Source: Tetrahymena thermophila SB210
Taxonomy: Eukaryota; Ciliophora; Oligohymenophorea; Hymenostomatida; Tetrahymenidae
Assembly: GCF_000189635.1 (NCBI RefSeq)
Contig: NW_002476380.1
Span: 496,001-560,000 of the forward strand
Reading direction: 5' to 3'
Length of the DNA: 64,000 nucleotides
A program made the translations under genes and the position numbers. Under the pieces are notes generated by a model, which worked only from the letters and a program-made list of their open reading frames with translations, made no database searches and was not told the DNA's origin. Positions 38,639 to 50,533 of this stretch are shown in pieces. The first letter of the stretch is position 1. Every line of letters starts with the position of its first letter.

Positions 38639-39425
38639 ATGTTTAAGGCTATTTTATTAGTTTTATTTAGCCTTTTGCTTCAGGTAAAAATAATTTTAAT
38701 CATCTAAATAAAATTTTAAATTAATTCAATTAAAATTATACCCTATTTTTTTGATTTATTTAAGCTGATTAAAATAATTCATAAATAATATGGTGGAATA
38801 TTTATATTCAAAATAAAATTATTAAATTTATTTTCTTAAAAGATCCTGACTTTGTAGAACAAATAAGGTTATTAAATACTTTCAATATATATTAATAAAT
38901 AAATAAATTTATATGCTTTAAAAGCTTTTTTTATAAAAAAAGTAGTTTTTATTAAGCTAAAACATTTTCAAACTTTCTCAGATTTTTAATTATAGCACTT
39001 ACACTGGCAATAAAATGGAAGACTAAACTAAATAGGACTAAACAAAGAATAATGAAGTGACAGTTTTTAATCACCAACTTTCTCCTCTAAGCATGTATTA
39101 TTGCACAACAGGGAGTATGGAAAACGCTAAATAAATAAGCTAATCTTTAGTAGAAAAAAAACTAGCTGCTTGCGTTAATATCTTAGGGTAAGGTGAATCT
39201 TCCGTTATAAGCAGTGTCTATTTTTGGGATAATAAAGTGAATGAAGATTCTGAATACTTACTAATCATAAAATCGAGAACTGAGCTTTTGCAAGAAATAG
39301 TTGATGAGATTAAAAAAATTCACACATATTAAGTCCCTGAAATCATAGGAACTCCAATATTTGGTGGAAGCAAGGCTTATCTTGATTGGGTATTTGAAAA
39401 TACTAAATAACCAAATAAATTGTGA
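38639..39425 (+). CDS. CutA-family protein with probable signal peptide
   Basis: CutA proteins are small trimeric proteins, first linked to divalent-cation tolerance in bacteria. Animal forms associate with membranes. The second exon (38982-39425) contains the whole domain: YYCTTGSMENAKQIS, LVEKKLAACVNIL, SVYFWDNKVNEDSEYLLIIK, IHTYQVPEIIGTPI and YLDWVFENT. A first exon at 38639-38683 encodes MFKAILLVLFSLLLQ, a classic signal-peptide core. It joins in phase to give 162 residues. If this splice is wrong, translation would start at the ATG at 39015 and the protein would be cytosolic. The conserved Cys of the family (AACV) and the Trp (FWDNK) are present. Confidence 0.82.
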
Positions 39426-40837
39426 TAAAAATACCATATAAATTTAAAATGATATTCTGTCTTTTTGAATAAAAGAAACAAATAATCTTAAATAAAATTT
39501 GATTTCTTTATTTATAGCTTTTTTTGATCAAGTATTTGGATTATTATTGATAAATTGGAAGATTTCAGATTAAAAGTTACATTCACACTCAAAAAGTTAT
39601 GTCTTTATAAAATTCTTAGAACTTCAATTATATCAATCATTCATTTTTTCATTTTTTCACTGTACTAAAACATAAAAAAGTTAAGAATCTTTCCTGCTTA
39701 AAATACAAACAAATATATGATATATTTAATTTAAATTTTATAAACAATATTTTATTGTATTTTAGTGACAAATAGCAAGAAATTTAAAGAGGAGTTTTAA
39801 AAATAGATTTCGTAGCTTTACAAATCCTTAAAACTTACTTTACCTTTAAGTTTATTAAACAAAACATATATTTAAGAAATAAAATTCTATATTTTGAAGT
39901 AAGTTTAACATTTAAAATGAATTTATCAAGTTTGAATTTTGAAATAGATTCAATTTATTTAAAATATTATTTCTTTAGAAAATAAAGATAAAAATATATA
40001 TGTTAACATTCATTTAACTAATTATATATATAGTTCATAATTTATTAAAATTAAGAGTTTTATTTAGAACACCAGCTAAATAAGTATTATATCTTTTCTT
40101 TCAAATAGAATCTATAATATGAATTATTTTTCTTTTATTATAATTATTATTATTATCTTTTAAATGAAACCTTTAAAAATAAATTTTATAGATTTGTAAT
40201 TTAGTAAGCGCTTTACATTTAAAGTATTTTCATCAAGCATTAATGTAAGAAGGAAAAAAATTTTATTTTTAAACTATTGTTACATTTATATTGTATTTTT
40301 AGATCATATTTTAAAGCCAATTCCATTTATATTTATTTAAGAGAGTATTTTCAAAACGAGTTATTGTTTAAACTGCTTCCTAATATGAATTACACTCTAT
40401 TTTCGAGAATAATAAATGGCTAATAAATAAGTTTTCAATTTTATTTTTTTGTATTTTTTTCGAGATTATAAATTTATAATAGATTACAATTGATGTTTTA
40501 GACAATTTAAAATTTTCTACATTTAAATTGATTATAATAAATTTATTATTATTTTAAATTTGCAAAAACTTAAAAAAGATACTGTATCTTAAATTTAACA
40601 GCTAATTGATGGTGTTTGATTTTGCAAAGCTGATTAAAAGATACTATAAATTGATTTAAATATGAGCCTGTTCTTGGATAGCTTTTTTTCATAATCAATA
40701 AATTAATAAATAAATCAAGTTGAGTTTTAGAAATTAAAACTACTATAAATATTACTAAATACTTTTAAAAGAGCAATAAATCCTAAACGCTCATAGGTCA
40801 AACTTTATATCTTGAAATATTGGGTAGTATAGATAAA
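39426..40837. other. Intergenic spacer
   Basis: About 1.4 kb of AT-rich sequence upstream of the kinase gene. No coding stretch or RNA gene recognised. Confidence 0.6.
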
Positions 40838-42068
40838 ATGATGGACATTGAGTTCTAAACTAAAGTTGAAAGATTGGAAGATAAATTCTAAAAGATAAAA
40901 ATGTTAGGAGAAGGCACTTATGGACACGTGACTAAATGCTAAGATAAATAAACAAAAGAAGTTGTAGCTGTAAAGAAGATTAAGTTAGAGATTTTTTAAG
41001 GTGATGGTTTTCCTTCCAGCTCAATGCGTGAGATTTCTACTCTTAAAAAAATGAAGCATGAAAATATTGTCATGTAATTTTTAAATACTTACTTTTGCTA
41101 AACAACAAAAACCACTTTAATTTCCAAAATATAATTTGCTTGTTTAGAATGAATAAACAAACATTTTTCAACATTTATTGATTTGATTAAAATATTACAT
41201 CCTTAATATTCTACTTTTTACTATTTTGCTAAACATTATCTTACTAACATTATAATTTTGTAATTTAAACAAGTTTGAAAGATGTCCAATTTTAATTTGA
41301 TGAAAACAGTCTCTTGATGGTGTTTGAGTGTCTAGAGTGTGATTTAAAACAATATCTTGAGAATGAATTTCCTATTTAACCTATAAAGATTAAAGTAAGA
41401 CTTAAACTACTTTATTAAATTAATCTCTCACTTCATAAATTAATTACTTCTATTAGAATGAATAAGTCACATCAATTTAATAAATAAATAATTAGTAAAT
41501 CATGAAATAAATTTTATAAGGAGTTGACTATTGCCATTAAATGCAGATCATGCATCGTGATTTAAAACCTTAGAATATTTTAGTTTCTACAAAAGCAAAC
41601 AATACTATGTCAGTTAAAATTTCTGACTTTGGACTTGCTAAGACGTTTACTACTCCCCTAGACAAATACACAAAGGAAATAGCAACACTCTGGTACAGAG
41701 CTCCAGAAGTGATGCTTGGAGATGAGCACTATTCAATTACAATTGATATTTGGGCAGTTGGATGCATTTTTATTGAGCTCATTACCAAAAGGCCACCATT
41801 TCATGCCTAAAGTTAAATAGACTAGCTCTTTTAGATATTCTAAATATTTGGCACACCTAACGAATAGACCTATCCTGGAATTTCAAAACTACCTGACTAT
41901 AATGAAAAGTTCCCAAAATTCCAAGCACAAGGAATTTAAAAACTTCTACCTTCTAATTTTAATGATCCTGAAGCTTTAGACCTCCTTTCCAATCTTTTAG
42001 TACTTGATCCTAGCAGAAGAATTTTTTCTAAGGAAGCACTAAAGCACCCTTACTTTAATGGTGTTTGA
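40838..42068 (+). CDS. Cyclin-dependent kinase (CDK family)
   Basis: CDKs phosphorylate Ser/Thr-Pro sites when bound to a cyclin. Exons 40838-41073, 41274-41394 and 41496-42068 give 309 residues, the length of a minimal CDK. Features: GEGTYG with the inhibitory Thr27/Tyr28 pair, catalytic Lys46 (VAVKKI), cyclin-binding helix FPSSSMRE in place of PSTAIRE, HRDLKPQN (139-146), SDFGLA (162-167), TLWYRAPEV and IDIWAVGCI. The C-lobe ([17 protein letters not shown]) matches CDK1/2 and plant CDKB types. The T-loop reads PLDKYTKE, so the position of the usual activating Thr is Lys176. The start uses the first of two adjacent ATGs. A cell-cycle role is likely but not proven. Confidence 0.93.
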
Positions 42069-43244
42069 TTAATATAATATGCATTAATGAGAATATATTC
42101 CTCATTAACAATTTTCACCTTGTTTTGTTGTTTAATAATTTAGAAAAACTAATATTGTTAAAAAATATATTTTATGTTAATTTTAATCACTTTTTTTTTA
42201 GCATTTATCAATTAAAAAATAAAAATTTTTATTTAATGTAAAATTAATTTTATTTTTCTTTTTTAGTTTCAATTTTATCAAAAAAATTAAAATAGATAAA
42301 ATATATTTTATTATAAATTATTTTTATTTGTTTCAGATAATTAATATGTTTTAAGTGATTATTAAATATTCATTAACTTAAAGTACCAAATAATAATAGT
42401 TTAAATTTCTTTTTCAATAAATAACTCATCAATGAATTCAAAATTTAATTAAGATTTTATAATCACTAAAATTTACCTGATATTTTTAAATTTTTTTTAA
42501 ATCAAAGTTAATCAAAATTTAATGGATATCACTATCTATTTTACAGCATTTTGCTTGCTAGAAACATAATCAATATAATTGTGTTAACTAATTTAAAATT
42601 CAAATAATATAAATAAATCATATTGAAATTTTACTATTTGATTATATTTCTATCAAAAGTTTTCTATTTATTTCTTAAAATAATTACTTCGAGTACATTT
42701 CAAATTAAAATTCAGTAAGTTATTCATCTTATTTTTTACAAATAAATTTAACAATTTTAAGCATAACTCAAATTAAATTTATAAAATAGACTCTAGTAAG
42801 TTTTAAAATTCAAAAATTTCATATTATAATTATCTTATTAAAACAGGTTAATTTCCTGTGTTTTTTATGTGGTACTTCTAATTAATTAAACATAATATAA
42901 AATAAAATTATAAAGATGAAATTCTTTAGTATAAATTTATTCTTTAGTGTATAGTGTCACATGATATAAATATCACCATTTACTTGATAAAAATTTGAAG
43001 ATTGTAAGTTGATCGATTTTCTTTTATGTCGAATTTATCTATTTTTTTCTGGTGAGGATTTTGATTAGACTGAAAACATGTAAAATAGACTACCTGACCA
43101 AGTAATATTGGACTGAAAAAGTATTAAATTAGTGTAAAAGAAATTAATAATTTTTTTATAATAACAAAAAATATTAAAATATAATAAGTATATACATAAA
43201 CTAAGAAACTAAACATACAAATTAAATTTCTTTAAAAATAATAA
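42069..43244. other. Intergenic spacer
   Basis: About 1.2 kb of AT-rich sequence with no coding stretch recognised. Confidence 0.6.
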
Positions 43245-44312
43245 ATGTAATAGTAAGTTCTTTAAAACGCTTTTGTTCCTACTCATATCCTTATCGGCGC
43301 AGAGCATAAAAAATCAAAAAAATTTGATGACAATCAGTAATTATAAAAGATAGGTGGCCACTATAAAATTAATGCTGTCAGCGTTTTTTGGGATGAAAAG
43401 CATGTTATTGGTGTCTAAATTTACTACAAAATAGGAAAAGGCGCAATTGGTGATTTCTTAGATGCTGGTAAACTACTCTATTAATTGTTATAAAATATAT
43501 ATGCTCATTGAATTATTAATAAGAAATACTTTTACTAAAATGATTTTTATAATTTTTTTATATTCTCAAACTTATTTACTTATTTTTATTCATTTAAACA
43601 TTAATTAGCTCATAATAAGCCAGAAAAAGTTGGAAAAACTCATGGTGCTCTCTTTGAAATTGGTCCAGATGACTATTTACTTGAAATAAATGGAAAAACT
43701 TCTTAAGACTCTCATTTGAATAAAATTGGTTTTGTAACTTATAGAGGCAAATAAGCCAGTTTTGGTGTCGATGAAGGTACATTCTTTTCACACAAATACG
43801 ATAACTACACATTCGGTGGATTTATCGGAGGATTTAGAGAACACTTAGACTTCTTACATATCCCTCTTCTTCCTATTCCCTAAGATTTCTTAAGAGAATT
43901 TAAACCCATTTAATTAAATCTTAATATGAATAATCAAACTATTGCCCAAGCTGAAATTAGAAGAAACAATACAGGAGCTCCTGCATTTGGTAATGGTGGA
44001 AGTAATAATAGTATTATTTAAGCTAAGTAGGATTTCATGTAAATAAACATACCTAAATTACCTTAAAAGTTCAACACCAATCCAGTTCCTGCTTCAAATT
44101 AACCAAACCAATATGGCTATCCTCCTTAAAATGCTTAAAATGGTTATCCTCCTTAAAATGGTTATCCTCCCTAGAATTTCTATCCAACCTAAAATAACTA
44201 ATTTGGTGGCTATCCTCCTCAACCCGGATTTAGTAATAATAATAACAACAATAATAATAATTTTGGACAAAACAATATGTTAGATAGCAAGTATCCTATC
44301 TTAAAAAAATGA
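43245..44312 (+). CDS. Jacalin-like lectin with Gln/Asn-rich YPPQ-repeat tail
   Basis: Two exons (43245-43467 and 43609-44312) give 308 residues. Residues of about 40-210 fit the jacalin-like beta-prism fold: GGHYKINAVSVFWDEKHVIG, VQIYYKIGKG, DDYLLEINGKTS, IGFVTYRGKQASFGVDEGTFF, then GGFIGGFREHLDFLHIPLLP, matching the carbohydrate-binding GxxG...LDxIG pattern. The last 100 residues are Asn/Gln-rich with four YPPQ/YPTQ units (YPPQNAQNGYPPQNGYPPQN) and a run of nine Asn. Such YPP tails occur in annexin XI, ALG-2 partners and rhodopsin. No signal peptide is seen, so the lectin is probably intracellular. The ligand is unknown. Confidence 0.85.
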
Positions 44313-44774
44313 AATATTAGTAATAAATTTTGATTATTTATAAAAAATTTAACAACAACAACAACAACAATAATAATAATAAAATAAATAAATATTTATT
44401 GAAAGTAATTCAAAATTATATATTTTCTATATCTTTTATTATATATAATTATATTTAGTCTATAAATATCTTATAAGCATAAAGTAAATATAGAATATTT
44501 TCATAATAAATATAGTATATTTTAATATTAAATAAAGCCATTTTATATCTAAAAAATTAAAATAGTCTATTTTATACTAAAAAACGCACCAAATCTAATA
44601 AAATTCAAACCTAATAACATTTGATAAATTTTCTTTCGCTTCTGATTGGATTTTGTAAAAAAAAAATATTTGAAGATATCATTGATATAAAGTATCTTTC
44701 TTTTAATCTATAGTGCTAACTGATATACACTATAAAGCTGATAAAATTACAATCCTATAAATCCAAATTTAAGA
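44313..44774. other. Intergenic spacer
   Basis: AT-rich spacer beginning with an AAC/AAT trinucleotide run (about 44350-44395). No gene recognised. Confidence 0.6.
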
Positions 44775-45533
44775 ATGAAGCAAGTTAAGCCTCAATACAA
44801 GTTTCTTAAATATTATAGCAATATCAGATATTTTTTAAATGAAAGAAAAATACAATTTTATGCTGCTGGAACTCATTTATTAGCTGATACTTCTAAAAAG
44901 TAGCATATTTAAGATTTCTAGACTTTAGTTGCGATCATACTCAATCAACAAACAACGAATTATAATGTTGAAAAAAGTATGAGAAACTTAAAATTCAATA
45001 TTAATTTTACTCCATAGCAAGTATCAATAATGAATTAGAAAACATTTGGAAAATATCTAGACGGAATCACATATCCTGGTAAAAAATCAGTCTAAATTAT
45101 AGAAATGGCTGAAACTTTGGTAAATGAATTTGATGGCTAGGTTCCAACAGACCCAAAAGAGCTCAGCAAAATCAAAGGCGTGGGAAAAAAAACGATTGAA
45201 TTATATTAAAAGAGACTAGAAAATAGAAATAGTAAACACATTAAATTAACACCAAAAACGCTCCTCTTCCTCATTAGAACATAGGTTATTGAGGATCAAG
45301 ATATAGGAATATACAAAGACGAAACTTAATTAAATAATCAAGATATATAGGATTATCTCTAGTCTTTTATTGATCCTATTTTATGGAAAACATTACATAT
45401 CCCTATCGACTTATTTGTTGATGAAATATGCTAGGAAGAAAAACCTAAATGTTCAGAATGTCCTCTTAGTGATAAATGTCCATCATTTTAAATGAGTTTA
45501 TAAGATAATAAAAATATAATTTTGGAAGATTGA
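44775..45533 (+). CDS. Endonuclease III-like HhH-GPD protein with Fe-S motif
   Basis: Family members remove oxidised pyrimidines from DNA and cut the abasic strand. One exon gives 252 residues. The fold is recognisable: LVAIILNQQTTNYNVEK matches the LLSAQATD block, a helix-hairpin-helix is at IKGVGKKT (134-140) with Lys139 at the catalytic Lys position, and four Cys (219, 226, 229, 235) form the C-x6-C-x2-C-x5-C iron-sulfur motif. The second catalytic residue, Asp in VDTH of E. coli Nth, is missing: the aligned segment is KLTPKTLLFLIRTQ, putting Thr159 there. About 60 residues N-terminal and a stretch at 170-200 are unlike Nth. It may be inactive or have changed chemistry. The start is the only near ATG. 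Confidence 0.85.
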
Positions 45534-45815
45534 AAGAAATTTATTTTAAAAATAAATGAATAATAAATTCTTTTTAAAGGCGAATAAAAATGTACTACAG
45601 CATAAATTTAATTCACTTCACTTCATGATACTTAATATTTCTAGTTGTATGTTCGTATCTTTATAAATGTAAACCAAATATAAAACTCAAATAGTAGTTT
45701 TGGGTTTTACAAAAAAAATTGATTTTTGATTTAATAATTAATTATTCGTGTAATTCTTTCCTAAAAATCTAAAAGTAAAAATAAAAATAATAAAATCTAC
45801 AAAAACATAAAACAA

Positions 45816-46343
45816 ATGAGTGTTTAACAAGGTATAATCTCTCCAGTTAATGCCACAGCTCAATATTTTGTGTAAAATTTGAACCTATTCAAGCTTCCTA
45901 ATAAAATGTACCTCGCTGAATTATACACCTCTTAAGATATTGTCAAATCATCAGACGACAAAGAGAGAAAGGCCACCTCTGCAGTTTACTGCTTATATGA
46001 AAGTGGTGTATTTGTTGGTTTTCATACTATGTAAGCTGATGAAATTTTAGTTCTCAATTATGGATGCTCTCTTGAAATCATTATTATTAACGAAGATGGA
46101 TCTCTCACCAAAGAAGTATTAGGATATGATTTGGAAAAAGGAGAAAAACCTTAATTGACTGTTGCCAAAAACACACTCTTCACTGTTGTTAATTCTCATT
46201 AAAATCCTAACGCTTTTTCATTGGTTACAGCTTTTAATATTCCAGCATATGACGAATCTTATGTTACTTTCCCCAAGAAATAAGAATTAATTGAGAAATA
46301 TCCTTAACATAAAGAACTTATTGAAAAATATGCTGAATAATGA
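45816..46343 (+). CDS. DUF985-type cupin, short copy without membrane anchor
   Basis: One exon gives 175 residues. The sequence fits the cupin_5/DUF985 family: YLAELYTSQDIVKSSDDKER, SAVYCLYESGVFVGFHTMQADEIL, a metal-site-like H...DE, GCSLEIIIINEDGS, EVLGYDLEKGEKPQLTV and VTAFNIPAYDESYV. The family is a small beta-barrel. Some members are suspected isomerases or carbohydrate-binding proteins, but the function is not established. The N-terminus begins MSVQQGIISPVNATAQYF and is soluble. It is copy 1 of a tandem pair and lacks the 35 residues that copy 2 has after the eighth residue. Confidence 0.85.
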
Positions 46344-46919
46344 TTTTATTTTTCAATATTTTTCATGTATCTTCATATAATTTAATTAAATATTGTAAAA
46401 GAATTTTATTTGTAATTTCTTTTTTTATTTATTAGAAATTTGTTAAATATTTTTATTAGAAATTTATTCAATATTTTAAATAGAAAAACATTTTACATAT
46501 TATTAGAAATTACTTAACTAACACCAAAAATATTATAGTTTTATCAGAAGAAATATTTTTGCACACAATTAGTTGCTTTGTTATAATTTTTCAAAAAAAA
46601 TATAGCTTTTTATTAAAAATATATTTAGATGTTTTTAAATTAATTTTATTTATTAGAATTATATTTTGAAATGAATAATATATTCTTTTTAAAAGTGAAT
46701 AAAAATATACTACAACATAAATTTAACTCGCTTCACTTAATATTTCTAGTTGTATGTTCGTATCTTTATAAATGTAAACCAAATTTAAAACTCAAATAAT
46801 TGTTTTGGGTTTTACAAAAAAAATTGATTTTTGATTTAATAATTAATTATTCGTGTAATTCTTTCCTAAAAATCTAAAATTAAAAATAAAAATAATAAAT
46901 TTTCAAAAAGATAAAACAA
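46344..46919. other. Spacer between the two cupin copies
   Basis: AT-rich sequence whose second half repeats the leader of the first cupin gene. Confidence 0.7.
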
Positions 46920-47552
46920 ATGAGCGCTTAACAAGGTATAATCAATACTCCTTTGATTGTTGCAATATTATTATCTATTATTTTCTTATTTTTGACAATT
47001 AATACAAAATAAACTGTACAAAATCACTGGCTTTAGAAGAATAATGAAGCTCCAGTTAATGCCACAGCTCAATATTTTGTGTAATATTTGAACCTAGTCT
47101 AGCTTCCTAATAAAATGTACCTCGCTGATTTATACACCTCTTAAGATATTGTCAAAACATCAGACGACAAAGAGAGAAAGGCTACCTCAGCAGTTTACTG
47201 CTTATATGAAAGTGGTGTATTTGTTGGTTTTCATACTATGTAAGCTGATGAAATTTTAGTTCTCAATTATGGATGCTCTCTTGAAATCATTATTATTAAC
47301 GAAGATGGATCTCTCACCAAAGAAGTATTAGGATATGATTTAGAAAAAGGAGAAAAACCTTAATTGACTGTTGCCAGAAACACACTCTTCACTGTTGTTA
47401 ATTCTCATTAAAATCCTAACGCTTTTTCATTGGTCACTGCTTTCAATATTCCAGCATATGACGAATCTTATGTTAATTTCCCCAAGAAATAAGAATTAAT
47501 TGAGAAATATCCTTAACACAAAGAACTTATTGAAAAATATGCTGAATAATGA
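46920..47552 (+). CDS. DUF985-type cupin, long copy with N-terminal membrane anchor
   Basis: One exon gives 210 residues. From residue 45 onward it is nearly identical to the upstream copy (APVNATAQYF, then YLADLYTSQDIVKTSDDKER). After MSAQQGII it has an in-frame segment of 36 residues absent from copy 1, where a single Ser stands. It holds a strong hydrophobic helix (PLIVAILLSIIFLFLT) followed by a polar linker. This looks like a signal anchor placing the cupin domain on the lumenal or outer side. The extra 105 bp have no GT...AG borders suited to an intron. Whether copy 1 lost it or copy 2 gained it cannot be told here. Confidence 0.85.
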
Positions 47553-48695
47553 TTTTATTTTTTGATATTTTTCAAGTATTTTCCTATAATTTAATGAAAT
47601 ATATATAGTAAAAGAATTTTATTTATAATTTTTTTTTTGATTTTATAAGAAATTTGTTTAATATTTTTATTAGAAATCAATTTAATACTTTAATTAGAAA
47701 TTTTTTCAAAATTTTTAATAGAAAAACATTTAACATATTATTACAAATTACTTAACTAACACAAATATTATTATATTATCAGAAATATTTATACATACAA
47801 TTAGTTGCTTAGTTATAATTTTTCAAATAAAAATATTGCTTTTTATTAAAAATACATTGAAGATATTATAAAAAATAAATAAATATATTTAGATGTTTTT
47901 AAATTAATTTTATTTATTAATATTATATTTCTATTATTCTTAGAAAAAATATTTAAAATTTTATTAGAAATTATTTATTCTCATCAATAAATATTAATAT
48001 TTGTTAGTTTAAGAAAAGATATTTAAAGATTAAAAACAATTTCATAATTTAAAAATATTTTTACAAAAAAAATAATTATTTTTAAATAAAATTAAAATAT
48101 TTATTTTTATTAAAATAAAATTTCAAAATGTTTTATCATTTGAAAATATAAATTAAATTAATCAAACAGATTTGATTAAAATTAAATCTTAATTGTGACT
48201 TGAATACTTATGTTCCTACATCAAAATATTATAATTGTATTAACAATCAAAATAAATTCAAAAATGATGGAAATATTAATCATATTTCTCTAAGTAATTT
48301 GAATAAAATATATTCAGAAGATTTCTCAAAATGTACACCTCATCATATTAATTAAGCTGATCTATTTCATTTATTTTAAAAGACTGAAAACAATAAGGAG
48401 GTTTATCAATAATTTTATGATGAGCAAACCTCTACTATTCTAATAAAAAGAGTGTTCGAGAGATAAAGAATCGTAGAAAAAGGCCTATCCTGATAGAATT
48501 TGTCATCTCCTTTCTGGATATTATTGATAAAAAAGGGCAGAATTTCTTGTCTGTGATTTATCATATAATTTTTCTTATTGATTAATTTATTATCCGCTTT
48601 ATTTATTAATTGTTTGTTTAAAAAAGAATTTCCTTCTTCTTTTTTGATAAAAAATAAATATCTAAATAAATCAAATTAAATAAAAAAAAGACAAG
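47553..48695. other. Intergenic spacer
   Basis: The first 380 bp are the downstream flank of the duplicated unit. The rest is AT-rich. A slightly less AT-rich part (about 48320-48560) has no open frame that I would call a gene. Confidence 0.5.
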
Positions 48696-48929
48696 ATGTA
48701 AATTTCTATTAAGACTCTTGCTGGTAAGAAGTAAAACTTAACCTTCGAACCTACCAACACTATTCACTAAATAAAGCTTACCCTTTAAGAAAAGGAAGGT
48801 ATTGGTGTAGATCAAATTAAATTGATTTTTGGTGGTAAGCAATTAAATGACGAAATGACCATTTAAGATGCCAAGATCAATGCTGGTGATACTCTCCACA
48901 TGGTCTTACAACTTAAGGGTGGTTTCTGA
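48696..48929 (+). CDS. Divergent ubiquitin-like modifier
   Basis: A single exon gives 77 residues, exactly the size of one ubiquitin plus one tail residue. It starts MQISIKTLAGKKQNLTFEP and ends LHMVLQLKGGF. Lys6, Lys11, Lys27, Lys33 and Lys48, the core Ile44 (KLIFGGKQL) and the di-Gly C-terminus are kept. Lys29 and Lys63 are lost. Position 4 is Ser (Phe in ubiquitin), 72 is Gln (Arg) and 74 is Lys (Arg). A one-residue Phe extension after GG would need processing by a protease before conjugation. Codon use is biased to C-ending codons like the uL22 gene, so expression is probably high. It is not canonical ubiquitin and also not clearly NEDD8. Confidence 0.9.
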
Positions 48930-50533
48930 AATATATAAACTTATAAATAAAAGCTTACTAAAAGAAATATTAGTTCATATTAAATAAAGCATTCATTAAT
49001 CAGATTTTTATTCAGCTTATAATGAAGTTACTGTATTTTTAGCTTTATGTTTCATCTTTAATGTAATTATCATATAAGAATAACTAATATATTTGATAAA
49101 ATTATATATTTAACTCATTCGTTTTATTTTATAATTTATGTATAAATTCAATAGACTTCCTTTTATATATAATATTATTTTACACATCACCATATTTATC
49201 TTATTCTAAAAAATTAAATTGTTTTGAATTTCAAGAATTAAAAATGATTTAATGTCTAAACTGCATGTTAAAAGTGTCTAGATACAATTTTTTTAGCAAT
49301 TTCAAGATGAAAAAAGATTATATTTTATAGTAAATAAATAATAGATTATTTAAAAAAACGTTTGACCATATTAGCTTTTATAGAGCAAAGAATATTATAA
49401 AAGATACTTTCAAATACATTTAACTGCAGCATCAGAAAAGTTAATTATTTACCAAGATATTAATAATTAAAATAGCAATTTGATATTTTCTAAAAAGTGC
49501 AAATAAATAAAGATATTTAGAGAGAACAAATAACTTGTTTATTAAATTGCACTAATTTTGTATTTTTTAAATGAGAATGAATAATAATTATAATTTTTAA
49601 TTAAAATATTTTTTTATAATATGTTTATTTTGATTTGATTTTTGCCAAAATTAAGAGGTTGGAAGATCACAGAGATAATTAAAGTGAAAAAAAAAAAAAT
49701 ATTGATTGCAAAGTATTTCATTTTATAATTAATAAAAATTTACAAAAAAAAATAAATTTTAGCCAAAAAAATTGAATAATTCTTAACATAAACGATTTAC
49801 AATTAGTTGAATAGAAGATTATATATAATGAGCATTTAAATATTTAGATATGAACTACTTACTATGAAATAAAGTATTCAAAATAAAAAATTACTCAATA
49901 GTTGTTCAAATTACTTCAAATAACATACCTTTCTTTAGATATTTATATACAACAAATCAAGTTAAATATTAAGAATTGACAATAGGCTTTCATAAAAAGA
50001 GAAACATGATGAATAGATAAATTTATTATAAAACAATTTTCCATTAAATAAATCTTAAAATTAGAAAATATTGTTACATAAATGTAAGATTTAGTGAAAT
50101 CATCTTTTATACCATACTTTTTTATTCATTTTTATGATGATTTTCTAAAAACAACTTTTTATTGTAGAAAAAATTAAAATTTTAAACAAAAATATGCTAA
50201 ATAACTGGTTGACAACCTTTTATTATTTAGAACTAATTAATAAAGTAAATATATTTATATCATGATAAACAAATTCTATTTTTTGATATATCAAATACAA
50301 TTAAATAAAAAATAAAATGTTTTCTATGAAAAGTTAGAAGAAGTAACTCTTTTGTGGAGTAAATTGTTTTATTAATTTAAAGTTTTATTTAATATATTGA
50401 ATATTAAAATAAGATATCTAAATATTTTTAAATATATGTAAATTAATTACTAGTTATTTTTAGAAAGAATTTATTATTATTTTGCGAATAGCTAATTATT
50501 TAAATAGAAAGTGTTTTTTTATTAAAAACTAAA
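48930..50533. other. Intergenic spacer
   Basis: About 1.6 kb of very AT-rich sequence. No gene recognised. Confidence 0.6.

Larger units (their letters stand above)
45551..47935. repeat. Tandem segmental duplication (about 1.1 kb unit, two copies)
   Basis: Unit 1 (about 45551-46670) and unit 2 (about 46671-47935) align along their whole length, including the upstream leader, the cupin gene and the AT-rich downstream flank. Flank identity is high enough to suggest a fairly recent duplication. Confidence 0.85.
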
